Source: Macrotrachela quadricornifera
Taxonomy: Eukaryota; Rotifera; Eurotatoria; Philodinida; Philodinidae
DNA: 64,000 nucleotides
Direction: 5' to 3'
Assembly: GCA_022393335.1 (NCBI GenBank)
Contig: JAJEKB010019926.1
Location: forward strand, 2,019 to 66,018
The translations under genes and the position numbers were made by a program. The notes beneath the pieces are model-generated. The model was not told the DNA's origin. It searched no databases and was given only the letters and a program-made list of their open reading frames with translations. How positions within the stretch are numbered: the first letter of the stretch is position 1; every line of letters starts with the position of its first letter. Shown one piece after another: positions 1 through 11,559 of the stretch.

Positions 1-720
1 CGACACTTATATATCCTTCCAACCGTGACGGAGTATGAAAAAAAAAAACGCTGTAGGCCCATTCTTCTCCGTCCCGCAATACACCTCTATCAAGTATTGT
101 TACAAAGAATAAGCAAGTGTATCGAAAAACAAACACAAAAACGCACGTTGTTTGCCTATATTCGTCAATCCTACATCACCCACACTATTTTGAAAAATAT
201 TTATCCAGTCACAAACTCCTTTCAGCATTAATACAACTAACAACTATTTTGACAAATATCCATCTACTAGATACAACCAAGGAACTATTTCATTCCAAAT
301 TCTCAATCCAAAAAATACACTTAATGCACAATTATACATTCAAACATCATTCTCAATCATCTCTCCTAGATACTATCAATACAATATTTCATTCAACATT
401 TCCAATTCAAAATATTTTTTTATTGTAGAATTCTATATTACAAGGTCATTCTCAATCACCTGCCCTAGATACACAGTGTTTTATTCAACATTTGCAAGTG
501 AAAATTTTTTTTTTGTGCAATTGTATAATAAAAGGACATTGCCAATCATCTGTCCTAGATACTATCAATGCAGTATTTTATTCAACATTACCCATTGAAA
601 CTATTTTGTTTTTTTAGAATTATATAGTACAAGGTCGTTCTCAATCATTTGTCCGACATACACCTAATGCAGTTTTTAACTCAATATATTAAATTGAAAA
701 TATTTTTTTATTGTAGAATT
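1..720. repeat. Degenerate tandem array, about 90-100 bp unit (left part)
   Basis: AT-rich imperfect tandem repeat. Each unit carries a variant of 'cattctcaatcatctgtcc' followed by 'tagata' and, further on, a 'ttcaacatttgcaattgaaa' type segment and a T-run. The marker recurs near 349, 446, 537 and 636. Two small open frames here (25-231, 117-428) simply follow the repeat and have no coding character. The same unit reappears at about 2040-2355, so the array has been split. Confidence 0.7.
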
Positions 721-779
721 ATATACAAGTAACGCTCGTCTAAAGACTAGCTCAGCTCTTTCTCGTAGAAATCGTATTT

Positions 780-1140
780 CTAAACTATCGTCAAGTCATT
801 CATATATAAAATTAAAAAAACTGAAGTCAGATTCAAGTTCTTCCACCTCAACTGCCATTGGCCAAACTTCATAAAAACAAATGTTCTTTATTAAAAATTT
901 GTCATTTGTTCAAAAAATTGAGCTCCAAAAAATTTTTATGTAACTGACTTCAGATTTGAATTCCTCGTACTCGATTACTCTTCAGTCTACTCTTACGAAA
1001 ATTTTTTTTTATAAATAAATGATCCTTTGTCAAAAAAAATTCATCCATAAAAAAATTTTAAAAAACTAACATCAGATTCGAGTTCATCGTTCTCGATTAC
1101 CCCTTGGTCAAGTTTTACGAAAAATATTACTAATTACTAA
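780..1140. repeat. Second degenerate repeat, about 120 bp unit
   Basis: Three diverged units, each containing a 'cagattcgagttcatc' like segment then 'ctcgattac' and 'ggtcaagttttacgaaaa' (near 830, 953 and 1075). A fourth diverged unit is at about 1900-1960, beyond an AT-rich insertion. No coding potential seen. Confidence 0.55.
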
Positions 1141-1895
1141 TTACTAATTAATTAATATTTAATATTTAATTAATTACACTACTGGCCAAAAGTATCCCCC
1201 TCTCGGATCCCAGTCACAATATAAGTTGTAGATCTGATAACTAGTGTATATATCGGTCTCAAAGAATGCTGATCAGCGACACCATCCGCATCCCGATTAC
1301 GTGAAGTATAAAAGAGTTATATGAAATTCAGTCGATTTTTCATTGTAATTTAAAACCTGAGTACTAAAGTTTATGTCTTATTTTCTATGATATTTGGTGG
1401 ATTTTGTAACTCTTTTATGGTTGAAATGTGGGTCTATGTATGCTAGTTATGTAACCAAAAAATTAGATTATTTCCTTGAGTATACGAGTGTCTAGAGCTC
1501 TGGCAATATCTCCATATGAGCCATAGTGCCATTTTTTTCGAGTAAACGATATATGCCTGAAAATTTTAGAGGATAATGGAGAACTATCAGAAAACATTTT
1601 CTATAAATTTCAAGCCGATTTGTTAAACTTTCACTGGTTTATAAAGTGCATCATGGGATAGGTCGGTTTTGTCATATATCGATGCTTACAGTAAAATGAT
1701 TCTAAGTAGTTTTTTAAACTTTCTTCAACCAGAGAGAGGTCAAATCGAAATAAAAAGTATATATTCGTGATCAGCTTTTCAAGCTCTATCAAACCATATA
1801 TAAATGAACGAGAAAAAAAAATTCTACTCGAATTTTGCATTACCGGCACCTTAAAAACATTGTTAATTAACTATTAATTATTAATTAATTAAAAC
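1141..1895. other. Insertion-like block bounded by TTAATTAA-rich flanks
   Basis: This block interrupts the 120-bp repeat and is bounded on both sides by runs of 'attaattaatt'. Just inside the left flank (about 1180) is 'cactactggccaaaagtat', which resembles the terminal inverted repeats of Tc1/mariner elements. I could not find a convincing matching right end, so the element class is only a suggestion. The open frame on the minus strand at 1631-1849 has no recognisable product. Confidence 0.3.
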
Positions 1896-2039
1896 AAACC
1901 TCAGATTCGAGCTCTCCATACTCGAAAACCCTTTGGTCAAGTTTCGTATACAACATTAATAAAATGTTTTTTTGACCTTATGTGGATAGACAAGCAGACA
2001 ATTTTTTCCAAGACTCTTCTCTACGAGAAAGAATTAAAA

Positions 2040-2355
2040 GCTCATTCTCAATCATTTGTCCTACATACAGTTAATGCAGTTTTTAACTCAACATTTCGAT
2101 TTGAAAATATTTTTTTATTCTGGAATTATATATTAAAAGGTCATCGTCAATAATCTGACCTACATAAAATTAATGCGATATGTTAGCCAAGATTTTCAAT
2201 TGGAAATATTTTTTTATTGCAGAATTATATATTAACAGGTTATTCTCAATGATTTGCCCTGGATACAATTGATGCAGTGTTTAACTCAACATATGCAATT
2301 GAAAAGTTTTTTTTTTATTGTACTATTATATATTATAAAGTCATTGTCAATCATC
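2040..2355. repeat. Degenerate tandem array, about 90-100 bp unit (right part)
   Basis: Continuation of the array seen at 1-720: the marker motif recurs near 2041, 2133, 2235 and 2342 with similar spacing. The array stops where the 5' end of the LINE begins ('ctggagaggacctactctc'). Confidence 0.65.
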
Positions 2356-2509
2356 TCTGGAGAGGACCTACTCTCTACCAGGCGCGTCTCTCGGGTGGCG
2401 AATAAGGGAAGGCAGAGAGGGTGGCTCTGATTAATAAATAAGCAGACGTGGATCAAAGGATGAAAGCAGGCGAAGGAAAATCCACTGTAAAGGGTTCATT
2501 TCGGTAAAT

Positions 2510-4180
2510 ATGCGCAACAGTTATAATAATATAGGAGTAGGTGGCGTTAAGACCCACAAATTTAATATGGGTTTGTTGCCCACCAGGAGGAGAACAGTGG
2601 CATCTCGGATCGTTATCAAGCCCAATTCTCTAACCAAAGATAATAAACTGATAATTGATACAAGGAATGTTCGAACGATGTTACAGGCAGGGAAGCTTGC
2701 AAATCTAAAAAGAGAGATAGAAAGGTTAAACATGGATGTATTTGGGTTGTGCGAAGTTAGATATGAAGGTTGTGACGAATTCACAAGTGGAGAGGTGAAG
2801 GCGATTTTCTCAAATAAAGTAAAGGGCCAGAACGGAGTTGCAATTGTTTCAGGCAAAAGAGTGAAAAATTGCGTAAAAAGCATAGAGTTAATAAATGATA
2901 GACTTATGATGATACGATTGAGAGCGGAAACGAAAGATATAGTGATTATTCACGTATGCATGCCTACGAGCACACATACAGTTGAAGAGATAGAGGACTT
3001 ATATTCACAAATAGAAGCGTTGATAAGAAGGGAATAGAAAGATAGTCGTATTGTAGTAATGAAGGATATGAATGCAGTTGTAGGTGAAGGAAAAGAGGAT
3101 AAGATTGTAGGTAATTTTGGGTATGGAGATAGAAATGATAGAGGGGATATGTTAGTATATTTTTACAGAGGAAATAAACTAATAATTACAAATACATGGT
3201 TTAAAAATCATTTAAGCCCCCCCCCCCCCCCTCAAAAAAGTCAATTTTCGTCAGAAATTTCGAAATTGAGATGAATGCATGGGAAGGTAGCCCGTGTTCA
3301 GATCTTTTAGAAATAATATGATTTTTTATCCAACACCTCTTTTTTGGCTGAAAAATTTGATGATTTCCGCCATTTTCTATTCGAAAAACAGGCATTTTTT
3401 TAAAAAAACAAATAATCTTTTTTGTTTTTTCTAAGAACATAGTTTTGACGGAGTATCTCCAACGCCATTCCTCCTCAGTACAAGATGAAGCCAAATATGT
3501 TTTTTGTTGGAAAGCTTGTCACTGGGACTAGCCTATCTGGAAGCCCTTATTTCAAAATGGGTCTTTCATTATCCTATAAGCGCACATCTCTCCGAAAAAG
3601 GTGTGATTTTTTAGGGGCTTTTCGGATGAACGAACTTTTTATTCGTTTTCTTCGCTTACAAGGATGAATTTTAAAAAAAGGGCTTCCAGGTAGGCTAGTC
3701 TCACTAGCAAGCTTTCAAACAAAAAAAAAGAAATCGTACATACAGTGAAGGCTCATTGAGATATCTTGGAGATGAGATGACCTACTTTTAACTCATATTT
3801 TGTTTATATCTCCGTTCAATGTCACATTATCGAGCTGAAAATTTTACCACAGCCTCCTCAGTACAACCCCAACATATGCTCCAAATTTCAGCCCATTTGA
3901 ACGTTCCTGGACTGAAATAGATTTTTAAGGGGAAGGGCGGCTTAAGAAGAAGGCATACTTGGAAGACTTCTGCTGTTAAGGCTAGATATCTGATAGTTTA
4001 TGTGTTGGTACAAGAAAGATTTTGGAATAATATAAAGAAAACATGTGCGCACGCTAGAGTAAATACAGACTTGGATCCCAATTTAGTTATCGTAGAGATG
4101 AAACTGAGGTCAAAAGAAGTTAAGAAAGCTTTAGTAAGGAAAAGATGGGACTTAGAAAAACTAAAATTTGTTATATAAGA
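2510..4180 (+). pseudogene. LINE endonuclease domain, disrupted
   Basis: The N-terminal part of the LINE protein has the endonuclease/exonuclease/phosphatase fold landmarks: 'NVRTMLQAGKL', 'GLCEVRYEG' with the catalytic Glu, and 'KDMNAVVGE' with Asp-x-Asn. A TAG at 3034-3036 interrupts it, then the reading continues in the same frame to 'TWFKNHL' at about 3215. There the 726-bp TTAA element intervenes, and the frame resumes after 3945 with 'RRRHTWK'. The last catalytic motif, normally Ser-Asp-His, reads 'LDPNLV', so the His is replaced by Pro. The domain is therefore dead on three counts. Confidence 0.85.
3216..3941. mobile_element. 726-bp TTAA-flanked element (piggyBac-like MITE)
   Basis: TTAA stands at 3212-3215 and again at 3942-3945. 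Between them the left end begins 'gccccccccc' and the right end finishes 'gggaagggcggc', so the ends are short inverted repeats (GCC-C/G-CCC). Removing the block and one TTAA restores the LINE frame exactly across the junction. Inside is a long imperfect hairpin, arms at about 3505-3547 and 3680-3721. Target TTAA is the hallmark of piggyBac-type transposition. No transposase is encoded, so it would be a non-autonomous passenger. Confidence 0.75.
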
Positions 4181-4228
4181 TTTTGAAAATGTTGTGGAAA
4201 AAAAGGTAGAGAAAGTTAGGAGGAGTGG

Positions 4229-6180
4229 ATCGGGCTTAAGAGTGTGATCGTTGAGTCAGCAAAAGAAGTGGTAGGATTTGAAGAGAAGATAAAAGCTAGG
4301 AAACCTTGGGTTAGTGTAAAAATGATAGAAAAGATGGATGAAAAAAGAAAATGGAAAGATGTGAACAGTGAGACGGGTAGGCTAAAATGTAGAAGGTTGA
4401 ACAATGAGCTAAGAAGAGAGACAGAAAAGGCGAGACAATAATGGTTAGAAAGCGAGTGTGAAATAATAGAGGGTTTAGAAAAATGTGATAGGTATGATTT
4501 GATGTATGGCAAAGTCAAGGAATTAGTCTGGTTGAGTAGGAAAGGTGGAATCGTGAGAAGTATGGAACCAAGAGATGGAAAGAGATTGATAGCAGACAAG
4601 GACATAATTAATAGGAGAGGGGAATATGTAGGAGAACTGTATCCAAATGAGAGATGCTTAAGTGAAGGTACAATAGAAGATGAAAGCAGTATGGAAAGTG
4701 AACGGATAAGGTTTTCAATATTACAGAGCGAGATAGAAATGTCACTTAAAGAAATGAAATGTAAGAAAGCACTAGAAATAGACGGTATACGCATCGAGTT
4801 TCTAAGAAGTATGAAAGATGAAGGAAGGAAGGCTTTAGTTGATATGTATAGAGAAATTTATGAAACTGGTTTGTGGCCCACAGAATTCTTAAAAACCTTG
4901 TTAATACCTATAGAAAAGAAAGTAGGAGCTAGTAAATGTGAGGATTTCAAAACAATTAGTTTAATTTCACATGCAGCAAAGATGTTATTAAGAGTAGTAA
5001 GTAGGCGGTTGCAAGGTAGATTAGATATGCACCTAGGAGAAGAGCAGTTTGGTTTTAGGAAAGGAAGAGGCACTAGAGATACAATAGGATTAATGAGAGT
5101 AATAGGAGATAAGTTAACAGAAAGATGTAAAATTTTCGCGATTTGTTTTATAGATTTAGAGAAAGCATTTGATAGAGTGAATTGGGAGAGGCTGCTTGAA
5201 ATATTAAAAAATAAAGGAATAGAATGGAAAAAAAGAAGGTTGATAAGAAATTTGTGTCAGGACCAAAGAGTGATAGTTAGAATAGGTAACAAGGAATCTA
5301 AAGAGATAGAGATTGGTAGAGGAGTAAGACAAGGGTGATACTTATCTCCTATACTATTTAACATTTATCTGGAGGGAATGATAAGAGAAATAGACTTGAA
5401 AATGAAAGATGTGAAGATTGGTGGAAGAAAGGTTAGCTGTGTAAGATTTGCGGATGACATGGCAGTGCTAGCAGAAAACCAAGAGAGTTTAGAAATATCA
5501 ATTAAAAGGTTAGAAGAAGCATATTAAGCATATGGGATGAAAGTTAATGCAAAGAAAACTAAGGTTATCAACATAAGAAGTGAAGAAGATATTGTGTTAC
5601 ATATAGATGGTGTAAGGGTGAACCAGGTTAACAGCTTTAAATATTTAGGTAGCTTTTTAACAGAAGGTTGGAGGTGTGAGAAGGATGTGAGCGCAAGAAT
5701 AGGGATTGCTTAAGAAGCTTTTACAAGGATGAAAAGGGCTTTGTGTAGATCTTTAGATCTAGAATTAAGGAAGAGATTAGGGAAGTGCTTTGTTTGGAGT
5801 ATACTGTTGTATGGAGCTGAAACTTGGACACTAAGGGAGTACAAAAAGAAAAAGTTCCAAGCTTTCGAAATGTGGGTGTAGAGAAGAATGTTAAAGATAA
5901 GTTGGAAGGATAACGTGAGTAATATAAAGGTCTTGGAAAGAATAGGGGAAAGAAGGACTCTGATAGAAAGAATAAGAATAAGGAAAAGAAATTGGATATA
6001 CCATGTACTTAGAGGAGGTAGTTTACTAAAAACATCATCGAGGGAATGGTAAGTGGTGAGAGAAAGAGAGGGAGCAAGAGAATAAAAATGCTAGATGGCT
6101 TAAAAAAGGAAAGTGGGTATGTATACCTGAAGTGGCTTGCTAGCGATAGGGAAGAGTGGAGAAAACTATACAAGTTATAA
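4229..6180 (+). pseudogene. LINE reverse transcriptase domain, disrupted
   Basis: Readable in one main frame with stops. RT landmarks in order: 'LLIPIEKK', 'ISLISHAAKMLLRVVSRRL', 'QFGFRKGRGT', 'CFIDLEKAFDRVNWE' (first catalytic Asp), 'GRGVRQG', 'LSPILFNIYLEG', and 'FADDMAVLAEN' (the F/Y-x-D-D catalytic box, intact). Downstream come 'FKYLGSFLTEG', 'LLYGAETWTL' and 'LASDREEWRKLY', typical of RTE/L2-type C-termini. TGA at 5336-5338 sits directly before the 'LSPILFN' motif. The minus-strand open frame at 4216-4794 is only the antisense of this purine-rich sequence. Confidence 0.85.
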
Positions 6181-6235
6181 CCCGTTATCCTAAGATCCTG
6201 CTTAAGAGCAGAAAACTTATGATGATGATGACCAC

Positions 6236-7560
6236 TAACATCGGAAAAATCCAATTCTTTCAACTGTAAAACATCACTTAAGATATTTTCACAGGAATTT
6301 TTCAATACTAGAGACTACTGATTTTAAATCAGACAAGACATTTTATGGCACTTTTTTCTGCGAAAAACTATTAGCAGATAAGGATATGGGCATGCCCAAT
6401 AAATATGCCTTCTCGCGTCGTTTTAGGCTATTTTTACTGGGCACAATGTGCTTAATTTTATCAACTTTATATTTAACCAAATAATATTTTTATACCCTAT
6501 TTTTGGCAATAAGCATGAATCTGAAGTCATATTTTGAGTTAAAACAGAGTTAGTCTACATAGCGCCGAGTTGCTGGCTAAAATCTTTAATAAGGACTATC
6601 ATAGCCTCCTATGTGTGATCCCTATTAAAAACTCAAGCACATCTTTTTGCTCTTTGCGTGATATACCAAAAGATATAACATTTCAAGGGCTTTCGGAACC
6701 TGGATTCATTCGTTTTTGGACACTACGACTCAACAAGATTAGAGGCAAAATACTAGCTAGATACTACTCATAAATCATAGACCTCCACTCTTCCTTATGA
6801 AGAAACAATCGCTTAAAAAAGGGCATTTGTATAACCATAGACATATATCATTCTGTAGAAAAATCTTTTTTTTGCATCTTTCGACTCCAGGCAACGAGCA
6901 GAAACAAAGAAAATCTCAAATTAGTAGTAAAACGATCTTCTTGGATTTTTAAGACCTATCTCCAACAAATGTAGGATTATGATCTGTGGCATTTTTCGCA
7001 TATATATCAGCACAACCTGATGTTTTAGATTGACAGGTCTCATGATATGATCTCTCAGTGAAGTTGAAAAAAATTCAAAAAAATAATATTTCGCTTCCAT
7101 TCGACGCTATACAAGATTAGTTGGTCTTTTAGCCGATCCTCTCCTAACTAGTTTTGCCAAACGATTAATATGAATAAAAATGGACAACAGACACCCCTTA
7201 ATTTATTAATATTAAGTTTAAATTCTTTCTGTTAACTTATAACTTGCTTAAAATTAAGTAAACAAGTAGTTGGTGTGAGAATAATATTAGTCCATTTAAT
7301 TTTTCTCGATCAAAAAGGGGCTATTTTCTGGAACCAACGATTTTTTTGGAAAACGTGCCTGAAGACTTTCAGAGTTGAGTAATCCAAATCTATACTTAAA
7401 ACGTGACCAAAACTTTTCAATATCGAACAATTCGTATCTATCTACAGCTTTCAAAAATCTTCGGATTGCCTTTTACCATATTTAACAAACTCAAAGGACG
7501 GGGGTGTGTTGATCGACAAATCAGCTCTAAATGAAAACCACATTGAAAACCATTTCTGCT
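6236..7560. other. AT-rich sequence with no supportable gene
   Basis: Short open frames (6009-6305 minus, 6570-6773 plus) lack ATG starts, splice sites or recognisable motifs. Nothing else was identified. Confidence 0.5.
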
Positions 7561-7563
7561 TGC

Positions 7564-8205
7564 AGATTTATGCGTCATTTTTATCAGTAAAGCACTCTTA
7601 ATGCATATCAACGATTTTTCTAAAGACTTTATACGATATTCGATGAAATAGGCTATTAGGCCCATCATACTAAATTTATGCTAAAATTGGCATCATGTGG
7701 TGCTACTGATCGTCACCTTATTCTGACCAAAACCTGCCATTATTTCAACGTAGACAGAGCTTAGTGAGACGAACAAATTCATATTAATAAGTGTACGAAA
7801 ATATGCTCTCCTGAGATTTTTCCAGAGACCACATGGTCTATACACTATGGGAAATATATAGGGTCGGATAGGTAAGTCTTCATGATGTTCATTATTATCC
7901 ACAGAACCAGCGCCATTTTTTAAGCGTAGATAGAGCTCACTGAGATCTACAAAATTATACGAATAAGTATAGAGAATATGTTGCCCTCAGATTTTTCCAA
8001 AGACCACATTGCCCATACACTGAGAAATATATAAGTTTGTATAGTGCTATCCATATGATGTCCACTAGTACTTGCAAAACGAATATCATTTTTGCAGCAT
8101 GGATAGAGCTTATTAATAAGTACAAAATGATGTTAATATGCGTTGAAAAATATAGTATCCTCTGCATTTTCTACGGGGTATAATTTGCAAATCTTATTGA
8201 AAATG
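7564..8205. repeat. Degenerate tandem repeat, about 180 bp unit
   Basis: About three and a half diverged units. Each carries 'agatttttccagagacc' or a variant (near 7612, 7816, 7992) followed by 'cacatggtctatacact' and 'gggaaatatata', with a 'cgtagatagagct' like segment before it (near 7750, 7925, 8100). The minus-strand open frames at 7438-7668, 7693-7902 and 7955-8167 are reflections of the repeat. Confidence 0.6.
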
Positions 8206-9056
8206 GGTGGGTTGTACACTTATGGGTACATTACGTTCACAATATATTATGTAGCATTTGTTTGAAGTAGGCATTAGCATACTATTATTAAATCATGAGC
8301 GGGGAACATCATCTATTTTCGCTTCTCTATTCGAGACAATCGAGTTTGCATCCGTTGATTTACTTGTGCGTTTGCGATAGGATCTGTGTGTTGTTCTTGT
8401 TTGTGAGGATACTACTATGCTCTCGACTTCATGCGGCCCGAATTTGATAGATGGTCTCCTATCTATTGGGCACGAGTCCCTTCCTTGCCGATTGGTGTTT
8501 CGGATTCAGAGTCAAGTGATCCATGGGTAGCGACGGTTTCAGTTGGGGATAGGGTTCAAATTCGTAAGATGGGAATGTAATATTGAAACGACCGTGACTG
8601 TTCAAATATTACGCTCCTTGTTTTCGAGCTCTGAGCCCTATGCCGATCCACTACCGATAGGACATATTTTTCATCATTATCCATGACCGGGATTCGTCAC
8701 TGAGATCATCGGGGAGGATTAGTCATCACTATGCCCACTCAGCCACCCGGTCAGTTTGAAGTAGATCAAGAAAAATCATCTTAGTATGAACAAGATGATA
8801 ACAGCCGTTTTGATGAACATATTTTATTGAACGTTCGGCTGTGTGCACGTTGACTATCAAGAAGAAAAGTGTACAAGTGAATAAGGACTAACTCGAACAC
8901 AAACAGGAAAACAAAAAAGCACAAAAAAAAGGACAAAGTGATAGACGAAAAGAAAACTGTAACTTAACTATGGAAAACGTTTTCAGTTATACTTAGTAAA
9001 CAAGTCGAAATGATTTGTTGTGGTTTTAACTCCATACTGATGTTGACTGAGAAATA
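8206..9056. other. Less AT-rich block, origin unclear
   Basis: From about 8300 to 8850 the sequence is more balanced in base composition than its surroundings and may be an old coding or transposon remnant, but every frame is broken within a few dozen codons and I recognise no family. It ends at the left end of the 984-bp foldback element. Confidence 0.3.
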
Positions 9057-10040
9057 ACGGGTGTCAAAGAATAAATGAACCTCTCCGTACTTTCCATATA
9101 TTTCACTCATATCTCAATGCGTAAGAAAAAGTTTTTTTATCAAAAGATGCGCCGTCGAATTCTCTACAAAACTATAATCAAACATACTTCTATAGTAAGT
9201 TCAGAAAAAAATTAAAGGAAGATTATCCAACACATAAAAAGTATCCAACTTTCAAAGGTAGCAGATGTCTCATGAATGGTTAGTGTTGGTGTCTCTTTTT
9301 TTATCGTCAAGGTCGTTTATTTGAAAAGCAAAGTATACCATGAGATGCAGCGCGAAAAGCTCTACAATCTACAAACTAAAGTATATTTTAATTGTATACT
9401 TTTTGTTTTCAAAAAAAAGCGGAACTCTGTGCCACTAATTTTCACCATTGCAAAAAACAATCGTACAAAATTTGGATTTTTTTTAAACACAAAAAGTACA
9501 CAAATAAAATAAACTTTGGTTTGTAGATTGTAGAGCTTTTCACGCTGCATCTTGTGGTATATTTTGTTTTCTTTTAATAAAACGTATTAGATGATAAAAA
9601 AGTGAAATAAGAAAAAATGAATTCGTAGTGTACCAAAAAAATGATCTTGTTCGCAGCGTTGAAAATTGGTCGCACAGAATTTTGTCCATTTTGAAAACAA
9701 AAGGTGCCATAAATAAAATAAGATTTTTAATGTAATTTGTAGAGCTTTCCACACTGCATCTTACGGTATACTTTGCTTTTAAAACGATACTCATAAAAGA
9801 GATACAGACATCGGCCATTCATTATGGAACACTCGTTAGCTTTGAAAGTTGGATACTTTTTATGTGTTGGATAATCTTCCTTTAATTTTTTTCTGAACTT
9901 ACTATAGAAGTATGTTTGATTATAGTTTTGTAGAGAATTCGACGGCGCATCTTTTGATAAAAAAACTTTTTCTTACGCATTGAGATATGAGTGAAATATA
10001 TGGAAAGTACGGAGAGGCTCATTTATTCTTTGACACCCGT
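9057..10040. mobile_element. 984-bp foldback element with ~215-bp inverted termini (copy 1)
   Basis: The left end 'acgggtgtcaaagaataa' is mirrored at the right end, and the two arms match nearly base for base for about 210 bp (9057-9270 against 9825-10040). Flanking TA dinucleotides at 9055-9056 and 10041-10042 fit a TA target-site duplication, as in Tc1/mariner-type MITEs. The interior is also palindromic: 9355-9445 pairs with 9455-9545, and a third diverged copy of that piece lies near 9740-9760. Small open frames at 9276-9512 plus and 9362-9550 minus both read 'MQREKLYNLQTKVYF' because of this symmetry. No transposase is present. Confidence 0.85.
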
Positions 10041-10052
10041 TATATACATGTA

Positions 10053-10735
10053 TCACTTTAATGCATACCAGTAGCCATCTTTTTCATCATCGGACGAAGG
10101 TTCACAGTCGGAAATATCTTCTGAATAGTGGATGTTGCTGGTGTTAGTCGCGGATGACTGTCGAGTTGTTGTAACTTAATGTCGCTCATAACCAAGAAAC
10201 CATACGTCTGCAGCTATGTGAGAACAGCATCCAACTGTTCGTGAACCTGTCGCACACGTGCAATTTGATGCGATGATTTGTGTTGAATCAAACTGAAGGT
10301 ACGTCTGATAGATACAGGAGTTTTTATGTGCGGATCGGAATCGAAGTCGAACAATATGTTCATTACCATGTACGGTGCACTCTTCAATGGAAAAAACGAC
10401 ATCGGAATCGGTAAGCTGGGTAGTACCACTATGTTCTTCGACATAGCTTCGTACTCGCTTTAGCTGATAGACACCTTAAAAAAAACAAGTATGTAATTAA
10501 TGCGCGTCTAATAGGATCGTTTATTACCTAAAGTGATAGATCTAATGTAATCAAGAGATAATACAGGAAACGGTTCAACCAAGCTATTGATATCAGTTGC
10601 TCGTCAAACGATGGACCGCATGAAGGTATTTTGAATTAACCGTTCGTGCAAGGTGTTGCTTTGCGTAAGAAGACAGTTCATATGCTCGACTACGTTATCA
10701 TCATCTGGTGAAGGAGTTCCCATTGAAAAATATTT
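10053..10735 (-). pseudogene. SWIM zinc-finger C-terminus of a DDE-type transposase (decayed)
   Basis: Read on the minus strand across a 53-nt GT-AG intron (10475-10527), the frame contains 'VYQLKRVRSYVEEH', then 'LRFRSAHKN', and then 'CTCATGSRTVGCCSH', a SWIM zinc finger (C-x-C...C-x-H), followed by 'VWFLGYERH'. This tail is typical of SWIM-bearing DDE transposases (ISL2EU-like) common in invertebrate genomes. A TGA interrupts the upstream exon after 'NTFMRSIV'. The main frame stops at TAA 10176-10178 and could continue to TGA 10053-10055. The catalytic DDE domain is absent from this window, so this is a fragment. The open frame 10214-10444 is a different, non-coding frame of the same stretch. 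Confidence 0.7.
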
Positions 10736-11559
10736 AATCAAAAATCGCGATTATTCTTGATTATTGTCAAATTAATCTGATTTTTTGTGAAAAACCCGCT
10801 ATTTTTCAGATAAATCCGATTGAAATCGATTATGATTTGATAATTGATTAAAAACCTAATCGTTTTCAATCAATTATAATCAATTATCTTATGTTAAATC
10901 AGATTTATATGTAAAATTGATTATAATTCTCAAAATCAATTAGAATCCTCAATCAAATAAAATCAGATTTAGAAGTTTTAATCGATTATAATCAATTATC
11001 TGATATTCGATAAGATATGGGTTGAAGGAAAAGTCAACTTGAGTATTTCAGTTGGATTCAAGCTACTAGAGAAAGAAACAAAATCATATTTTCGTTGATT
11101 TAATTGTATGAAACATTTTAAAATCAGCTGGTAACAAATTTTTACCTATACATCATGTGTTTGACTTTGACTACCCTATCTCTCCTTTTTTGTGTACTCA
11201 ATTTGATTGGTTAAATTGTAAGATTGATTTTACCATGGTAAGTTTTAATCAGTTATCATAGTGAAAAATCTCCTATGGTGCATGGTATGTTCAACATACC
11301 TTATCTTTTTGCATGTTTGATAGCGCGTAAACAGTAGCTTTTGATCTTGTTTGTGTGACAAAAGAAACTTTTTTTCAATTTTGTAATAGACAAAATAATA
11401 ACACAAACTTTATGAATTATGAACTAGGTTTGGAAAACGAAAAAAACAGTGTTCGTGATTGGGAGTTTCGAAAAGCAGTGCTTTTTCTGTAAAGTCCTTG
11501 ATATTATTACTTTGTTATTGTGAAAGTTTTAACTGGAAAACGATGACAAGGTGATTACA

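Larger units (their letters stand above)
2356..6235 (+). mobile_element. Dead non-LTR retrotransposon (RTE-like LINE)
   Basis: A G+A-rich 5' leader (from about 2356) precedes one coding region with an apurinic-type endonuclease domain and then a reverse transcriptase. The end, just after 6180, is a short run of 'atgatgatgatg', the kind of simple-repeat tail usual for RTE-clade LINEs rather than poly(A). The element is broken by several in-frame stops (near 3036, 4177, 4438, 5336, 5526, 5713, 5879), a frameshift near 4233 and a 726-bp insertion at 3216-3941. RTE clade is inferred from wording such as the 'ISLISHAAK' RT motif and the tail. I could not make out target-site duplications. Confidence 0.85.

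Noticed and set aside
117..428. Open frame of 103 residues
   Set aside because: It follows a degenerate tandem repeat with low-complexity His/Thr/Leu content and no splice or motif support.
4216..4794. 192-residue minus-strand frame rich in Ser, Leu and Phe
   Set aside because: It is the antisense of the purine-rich LINE reverse transcriptase, which has clear family motifs on the plus strand.
10214..10444. 76-residue minus-strand frame as a gene
   Set aside because: A neighbouring frame of the same strand, spliced over a 53-nt intron, gives the SWIM zinc finger; this frame is its shadow.
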